64,000 bases of DNA from Bordetella genomosp. 12 (GTDB taxonomy: Bacteria > Pseudomonadota > Gammaproteobacteria > Burkholderiales > Burkholderiaceae_B). Positions 59,643-64,000 of the stretch are shown piece by piece. The stretch covers positions 744,001 through 808,000 of the forward strand of contig NZ_NEVU01000001.1 of the NCBI RefSeq assembly GCF_002261355.1, in the 5' to 3' direction. Both the position numbers and the translations under genes were made by a program. Position 1 is the stretch's first letter, and the number at the start of each line of letters is the position of its first letter. The notes under the pieces are model-generated. The model saw only the letters and a program-made list of their open reading frames with translations, ran no database searches and was not told the origin of the DNA.

Positions 59643-60846
59643 GTGAGCGATACGTCAGCCCAACCCCAGCATAAGTCAGCCCAACACCAGCATAAACAAG
59701 AGGCGGTACAACGGCCTGACGTAGGTGTCCAGAACCAGTTCAGCATCAAAAGGCCGAACCGGGTCTATAGCTACGACTCCAGGCTGGACCCGGCGCTGTC
59801 GTGGGATGGGAATCGTGAGCGCGAGCTTGGCGAGTGGCTGATTGGCGTGGTTGTCCGCTGTGCGGAGGAAGGCGAAGCGGCGGTTTTTCAGTCGCCGCAA
59901 GTCTGGAAAGGAGGTGGGGTTCAAGTGCAGTCTTTCCAGGCTGCAGCACATTTGTTGCAGACCCTCTCTCAACCCTTCCTGACCTGGGCTGGCACAACTG
60001 AACGGCATCAACTCGGCGAGCCAACCATCCCGCTGTTCGTGCATGAACGGCATTCGACCAAAGCCATCCTACACGGCATCAAGAACCGCAGGGCTAAAAG
60101 TACCATCCTTGACCTGTGTGGCGACTCGCAACTGGACATGACCTACCGACTTGATGCCTATGAGCACAAGGGGCAGTGGCAGAACCGCATGATTCTGGGC
60201 GATAGCCTGCAGGTCATGAATTCTATGCAGCAGTTTGAAACTTTGGACGGCCAGATGCAGATGGTCTATATAGATCCTGCATACGGGGTGAGGTTCGGCT
60301 CGAATTTTCAGCCGTTCGTACGGAAGCGCGATGTAAAGGACGGCGCGGATAACGAGATGACCCGCGAGCCGGAAATGGTCAAAACCTATTGTGACACTTG
60401 GGAGCTACGACAAAATCCATCACTTCCGTGAAATAATAGACGAGGTATTTGACGCTAAAAAATTTATATCCCTGGCCACCTTTCAACCGACATCGGGATT
60501 TGCAACTTGTGCCATCGCTACGCTCGTTAATTATTTGCTTTGGTATGCAAAGGATGCGGAGAGGCTGAAGAGGGAAAAATTATTTGAAAAACAGCCTATC
60601 TTGCTGGGTGCTGGGCACTGACGATGACCCCTCGGTTTTTTCTATGCCTCGCAGGTGTTTTGCCCTAAAACCAGCACCTGGGACAATCTGAAAAACTCTC
60701 TCAGGGCTGATTGCGATGAGTCGGTGTGGTCGCACTTGGCAGGCACCACGAGCGAGCCGTTTGTCTTTGGGGCGCGTCATCGCATCGCGGTCAAGGTGAT
60801 TGATGAACGTGGCAACGAGTTGATGCGTATTGTGGAGATAGCGTAA
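59643..60846 (+). pseudogene. Broken adenine-specific DNA methyltransferase (type III Mod-like)
   Basis: The first frame (59643-60431) carries the N-terminal part with motif IV VYIDPAYGVRFGSNFQPF and EPEMVKTYCDTWEL, then goes out of frame. A second frame resumes with HFREIIDEVFDAKKFISL and NYLLWYAKDAERLK (to 60621), and a third (about 60640-60846) keeps the C-terminus SVWSHLAGTTSEPF and AVKVIDERGNEL. Large internal parts are missing, so it cannot methylate. Its last stop overlaps the ATPase start (TAATG), the order of a coupled restriction-modification operon. Confidence 0.78.
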
Positions 60847-62066
60847 TGCCCATCCTTGAAGGGATTCAAATCCAAAATTTCCGGGCCTTGCAGAACGTCA
60901 CTTTGGGTAAGACATTCGACAATGACAAAGAAGTCTTGCCGCGCCTTATGGCGGTAATCGGTCCAAATGGCTCTGGAAAATCCAGCCTGATGGATGCGTT
61001 GGGATTTGTTGGTGACTGTCTACAGGAAGGGGTGCAGGCGGCTTGCGATAAGCCGCATCGCGGCGGGTTCGAACGCTTGCGCACGCAAGGTGTGACTGAG
61101 CCAATAAAGATTGAGATTCGATATCGACAAAATTCGGACGCGCGACCGATTAGCTATTCGCTGCACATTAATTGCGATAAGCATGGTCGTGCACAGGTGG
61201 TCTATGAGCGTCTCCGTCAAAGGCGCAAGGGTCAGAGTTCAGGGTGGCCCCATTCCTTTCTGCAAATTGAAAATGGCATTGGTACCGTGTGGGCCGGGGA
61301 AGCCACAACGGAACAGGAAGGTACGCGCCATGACGATGTGAAGATGAGTGACCGTCAGGTTCTCGGTATCGCAACGCTTGGTACTTTGGCTGACCACCCT
61401 CGAATTTCCTCGTTCCGGGCTTTTTTGTCGGGATGGTACTTGTCGTACTTTGTCCCACAACTTGCTCGAACTCAGCCGATTTCTGGTGCAGAACCGCATC
61501 TGGACAGTACCGGAGAAAATTTGGCCAAGTATCTACAGTATATCGCCCGCGAAAACCCTGAAAATTTCCGATTGATGCTGAATCGTGTCGCTAAGAAAAT
61601 TCCGGGTATTACTGAAATTTCATCAGTGGAAGCGCCCGACAAGAGGCTTTTACTAGCATTTCGCTCCAAAGGATATGCAGAGCCATTTTATCAGCAGGAT
61701 ATGTCTGACGGTACGCTAAAGATGCTCGCGTATCTGCTGATGATGGAAGACCCCGACCCTGCGCCATTGATTGGTATTGAAGAGCCCGAGAACGGCCTGC
61801 ATCACCAGCTCTTGGCCGACCTTGCCACTGAATTCAAGGACTTCGCAAGAAAATCAAAGGGGCCACAGGTTCTGATTACTACGCATGCGCCGAATTTCGT
61901 CGATGCCCTATCGCCAGAAGAGGTCTGGATTCTGGACAAGGGAGAAGATGGATACAGTCGATTGACTCGCGCGGCAGACATTCCGGGAGTTCGTGCCATG
62001 TTCGAGGAGGGCATCCCGATGGGCAGCCTGTGGTTCAGCAATCATTTTGGCATCGGTAACCCATGA
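60846..62066 (+). CDS. AAA/ABC-type ATPase paired with DUF4276 (OLD/RecF-like)
   Basis: A 406-residue ATPase with Walker A GPNGSGKSS near residue 39, a coiled middle region, an SDGTLKMLAYLL signature-like segment near 290, Walker B LIGIEEPENGLH near 308 and an H-loop ITTHAPNF near 343. Family members are SMC-like nucleotide switches that act with a TOPRIM or similar effector in phage defence. Start overlaps the broken methylase stop; its end overlaps the DUF4276 start by four bases. Unlike its neighbours on both sides the frame is intact. Confidence 0.85.
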   Translation: MPILEGIQIQNFRALQNVTLGKTFDNDKEVLPRLMAVIGPNGSGKSSLMDALGFVGDCLQEGVQAACDKPHRGGFERLRTQGVTEPIKIEIRYRQNSDARPISYSLHINCDKHGRAQVVYERLRQRRKGQSSGWPHSFLQIENGIGTVWAGEATTEQEGTRHDDVKMSDRQVLGIATLGTLADHPRISSFRAFLSGWYLSYFVPQLARTQPISGAEPHLDSTGENLAKYLQYIARENPENFRLMLNRVAKKIPGITEISSVEAPDKRLLLAFRSKGYAEPFYQQDMSDGTLKMLAYLLMMEDPDPAPLIGIEEPENGLHHQLLADLATEFKDFARKSKGPQVLITTHAPNFVDALSPEEVWILDKGEDGYSRLTRAADIPGVRAMFEEGIPMGSLWFSNHFGIGNP

Positions 62067-62701
62067 GCTACTTCGAAGTGTTGGTCGAGGGCGGCTCTGA
62101 CGTGCCGACCCTTCGGGAGATTCTGACTCGCAAATTTAACCTGGAAGAAGACACGCACTTTCGGATTCATCCACACAAAGGGCGTGGAAAGTTGCCGGGA
62201 AATGTGTTGGCACAACCAGACCCGAAGCATCAAGCATTGTTGGAGCAGCTTCCTGCAAAACTGCGCGGATTTGGTCGGTATCTAGGTGATGACTCTTGCG
62301 TACTTGTTGTCCTGGACGCGGATGACACTCCCCGCGATGAGCTATTGGCCAGCCTACAAGCAATGCTGGAGCAGCTACCAACGCGGCCTCGACGGGTGCT
62401 ATTTCGTCTCGCCATAGAGGAAACCGAAAGTTGGTTCATTGCGGACGAAACTGCGATTCTTGCTGCGTTTCCGAAGGCCAAAGTGCAGAGGCTCCGCAAT
62501 ATCGAGCCAGACGCGATAGTTGGCGCATGGGAGACTTTGGCCGATGCTTTGGGGGTCAACAAGCATTTGGTGACTGGCGCGGACAAGTATGCTTGGGCGG
62601 AGGCTATTGCACCGCACCTCGACCTTGATAACCCTCGCTCACCCAGCCTCAGAGAGTTGGTTGATGGCGTTCGCCATGAAGTAGCGTTGGATGCAGTATG
62701 A
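62063..62701 (+). CDS. DUF4276 family protein (TOPRIM-like)
   Basis: A 212-residue protein. The start FEVLVEGGSDVPTLREIL holds the conserved Glu of a TOPRIM-type fold and CVLVVLDADDTPRDEL holds the acidic pair. A later segment FRLAIEETESWFIADE is typical of DUF4276. It is coupled to the ATPase by ATGA and to the next, broken gene by ATGA, so all four once formed one unit. It probably is the nucleic-acid-cutting or regulatory partner of the ATPase; this is inferred from family pairing. Confidence 0.82.
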   Translation: MSYFEVLVEGGSDVPTLREILTRKFNLEEDTHFRIHPHKGRGKLPGNVLAQPDPKHQALLEQLPAKLRGFGRYLGDDSCVLVVLDADDTPRDELLASLQAMLEQLPTRPRRVLFRLAIEETESWFIADETAILAAFPKAKVQRLRNIEPDAIVGAWETLADALGVNKHLVTGADKYAWAEAIAPHLDLDNPRSPSLRELVDGVRHEVALDAV

Positions 62702-62911
62702 GTCAAATCAAAGCTGTCGAAGCGCCCATCATCAGTTCGCTCATTCGATGAGCCGAAGTTTCACCGGCGCACGGAAGATGCGACGCGACCACAAAAGCGC
62801 GAAGGCCGTCGCCCTGCCAGCGACTTCTTTCGCGTGCCGGAACACGCCGGTCGCGGAAAGAAGGCAAAGAAGCAGACCGTACTGTTCGACCAGGATACGA
62901 AGGACATGTAA
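62698..62911 (+). pseudogene. N-terminal remnant of a helicase-type restriction endonuclease (Res-like)
   Basis: Starts with MSQIKAVEAPIISSLI in one frame, stops at 62749-62751, and continues in the next frame as DEPKFHRRTEDATRP, GRRPASDFFRVPEHAGRGKK and VLFDQDT before a stop at 62909. The pattern FDEP, then GRRP-x-YF and a basic patch, is that of the start of type III-like helicase endonucleases that follow such methylase genes. A small deletion near 62746 explains the frame change; the helicase itself is gone. Confidence 0.6.
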
Positions 62912-62976
62912 TGACTCAGCGAACGTGGCTCAGGTGATGCGGCCAAAGCGAAGAATGGCCCGGGTATTCGCGTTGT

Positions 62977-63123
62977 ATGCGTGGTAGTGGGGTGCTTTGG
63001 GAGCGTAGAGTGCCGTGGTTGATTCGGGAGCGGTACGGTATTGCAGATGGTGCGAGCGTTGAGGATTTAATTTCTGCGACTGCTATCAGTGCAGTTGAGG
63101 CTTCTGAGAAAAACAAAAAATAA
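62977..63123 (+). pseudogene. Possible C-terminal remnant of the Res-like gene
   Basis: A 48-residue frame (LWERRVPWLIRERYGI, then SVEDLISATAISAVE and a KNKK end) with good coding character but no own promoter. It may be the tail of the deleted endonuclease, mirroring the head-and-tail pattern of the broken methylase. I cannot match it to a known family. Confidence 0.35.
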
Positions 63124-63383
63124 TTTGAGCTACATAAAATATAAATTTGCTTGGTACTGTGCAATATCATAATATCTAGTTGGTTAGATGGGGGCGCTCT
63201 GTCATGTAATCTGGGAAACCTGTTCGAATTTTCTTGCCTGATGCTACGGTCTCAGGTATTCGTCACGTGGAAATGGTAAATGGAACGGAGCGGATGCTGG
63301 CCTGTCCACGTAATCGATTGGATGACTTAAAGAGTCGGCCAGAAACTGCTAAGCGTACGGCCATGGCATCGGTGTGCTAAAAA

Positions 63384-64000
63384 ATGAAATCTAAGCAAAT
63401 CTTCGGGCATGTTCCAGGCGTTTCGGTTGGAACGACTTTCGATTCTTATAAACAAATGAATCTGATTGGGGTCCACCGTTCGGCAATGGGAGGAATCTCT
63501 GGACCAGGATCTGTTGGTGCCGATTCTATTGTTATCTCGGGAGGCTACGAAGATGATGAGGATATGGGGGACGTTATTGTTTATACCGGTCAGGGAGGGC
63601 GAGATGATTCGGGTAAACATGTCAAAGACCAAGAGCTAACTCGAGGTAACTTGGCGTTAGCTGTGAGTGAAAAAGAAGGTCTGCCACTCCGTGTGATCAG
63701 GGGAAAAGACCCTAAGAGCAAATTCTCTCCCAAACATGGTTACCGATACGATGGCTTATTTACAGTCGCAAGTCATTGGCATGAAATCGGAAAAAGCGGA
63801 TTTAGAGTGTGGCGGTTTCGGCTTGAAAAGATTGATGGTGTATTCGATGTTTCGACCAAGACTGAGGCTGACGTATCTTTGGGCGCAGGTAATCCAAAGC
63901 CAGAGCGTAAGTTGGTCATCGCGCAAAGGGTAGTGCGTGATACGACGTGCTCTAAGGAAATCAAGCGACACTATGATTATCACTGTCAGGTATGCAATGT
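63384..64000 (+). CDS. SRA/YDG-domain HNH endonuclease (3' end beyond window)
   Basis: A frame open from the ATG at 63384 to the window edge, 205 residues so far. It has an SRA/YDG domain: IFGHVPGVSVGTTFDS, GVHRSAMGGISGPG, SGGYEDDEDMGDVIVYTGQGG, ELTRGNLALAVS and the YRYDGLF segment. The last visible residues RHYDYHCQVCN begin an HNH zinc-finger motif. Such proteins recognise 5-methyl- or hydroxymethylcytosine and cut modified DNA, a type IV restriction role. It is preceded by 260 bases with no gene seen. Confidence 0.85.
   Translation, partial: MKSKQIFGHVPGVSVGTTFDSYKQMNLIGVHRSAMGGISGPGSVGADSIVISGGYEDDEDMGDVIVYTGQGGRDDSGKHVKDQELTRGNLALAVSEKEGLPLRVIRGKDPKSKFSPKHGYRYDGLFTVASHWHEIGKSGFRVWRFRLEKIDGVFDVSTKTEADVSLGAGNPKPERKLVIAQRVVRDTTCSKEIKRHYDYHCQVCN

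Overview
The window looks like a chromosome segment of a high-GC betaproteobacterium of the Alcaligenaceae, most like Bordetella or Achromobacter. This rests on the housekeeping set (PagP, MgtE, MetNIQ, MnmC, HutD/HutF, Tag, AsmA) and on a capsule locus with wcb/kps-type genes. The genus is inferred from gene content and style; no database was searched.

Layout. 1-16.8 kb is ordinary core genome: the end of an Lrp/AsnC regulator, a ChaC-type enzyme, pagP, mgtE, a thioesterase, a YeiH/LysR pair, an M20 amidohydrolase, an acyl-CoA ligase, an inositol-phosphatase-family gene, mnmC, a GH31-like gene that appears to lack its catalytic residues, and metNIQ. A tRNA-Lys(TTT) with a clear promoter follows. 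17.5-47.0 kb is a capsule locus with two converging arms. The plus arm holds an SDR, a sulfatase-fold membrane protein, KpsE/KpsD/KpsM/KpsT-type export genes, a 1045-aa glycosyltransferase fusion and a legionaminic acid pathway (legB, legC, legI, legG, ptmE, legF). The minus arm holds a 2528-aa type I PKS/FAS, an alpha-oxoamine synthase, kdsA, kpsC, kpsS and a LegH/NeuD-like acyltransferase. About 19.5-34 kb is visibly AT-richer than both flanks, and the changes fall inside the sulfatase-fold gene and inside kpsS, as expected for a swapped serotype cassette. 47.7-55.5 kb returns to core genes: hutF-hutD, a TSUP transporter, an AraC regulator, a FecR-like protein, a Fe/Zn-cluster protein, tag and an AsmA protein.

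From the second tRNA-Lys(CTT) at 55.7 kb to the window end lies an accessory, defence-rich island. It holds a truncated regulator, a retron with a recognisable msr-msd RNA and an RT-TOPRIM fusion (type I-C, Ec67/Eco2-like), an IS3-family element, and a coupled operon of broken type III-like methylase, intact AAA ATPase, intact DUF4276 (TOPRIM-like) gene and broken helicase/endonuclease. The window ends inside an SRA/YDG-HNH modification-dependent nuclease.

How it fits together: the leg genes should supply a CMP-activated N,N'-diacyl-legionaminic acid and KdsA supplies a Kdo precursor. The 1045-aa fusion is the best candidate for chain assembly. KpsC/KpsS build the Kdo linker on a lipid, KpsM/T/E/D export the chain, and the PKS with the oxoamine synthase probably makes a special lipid for the same surface structure. 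The island is a stack of anti-phage systems, some of them decaying.
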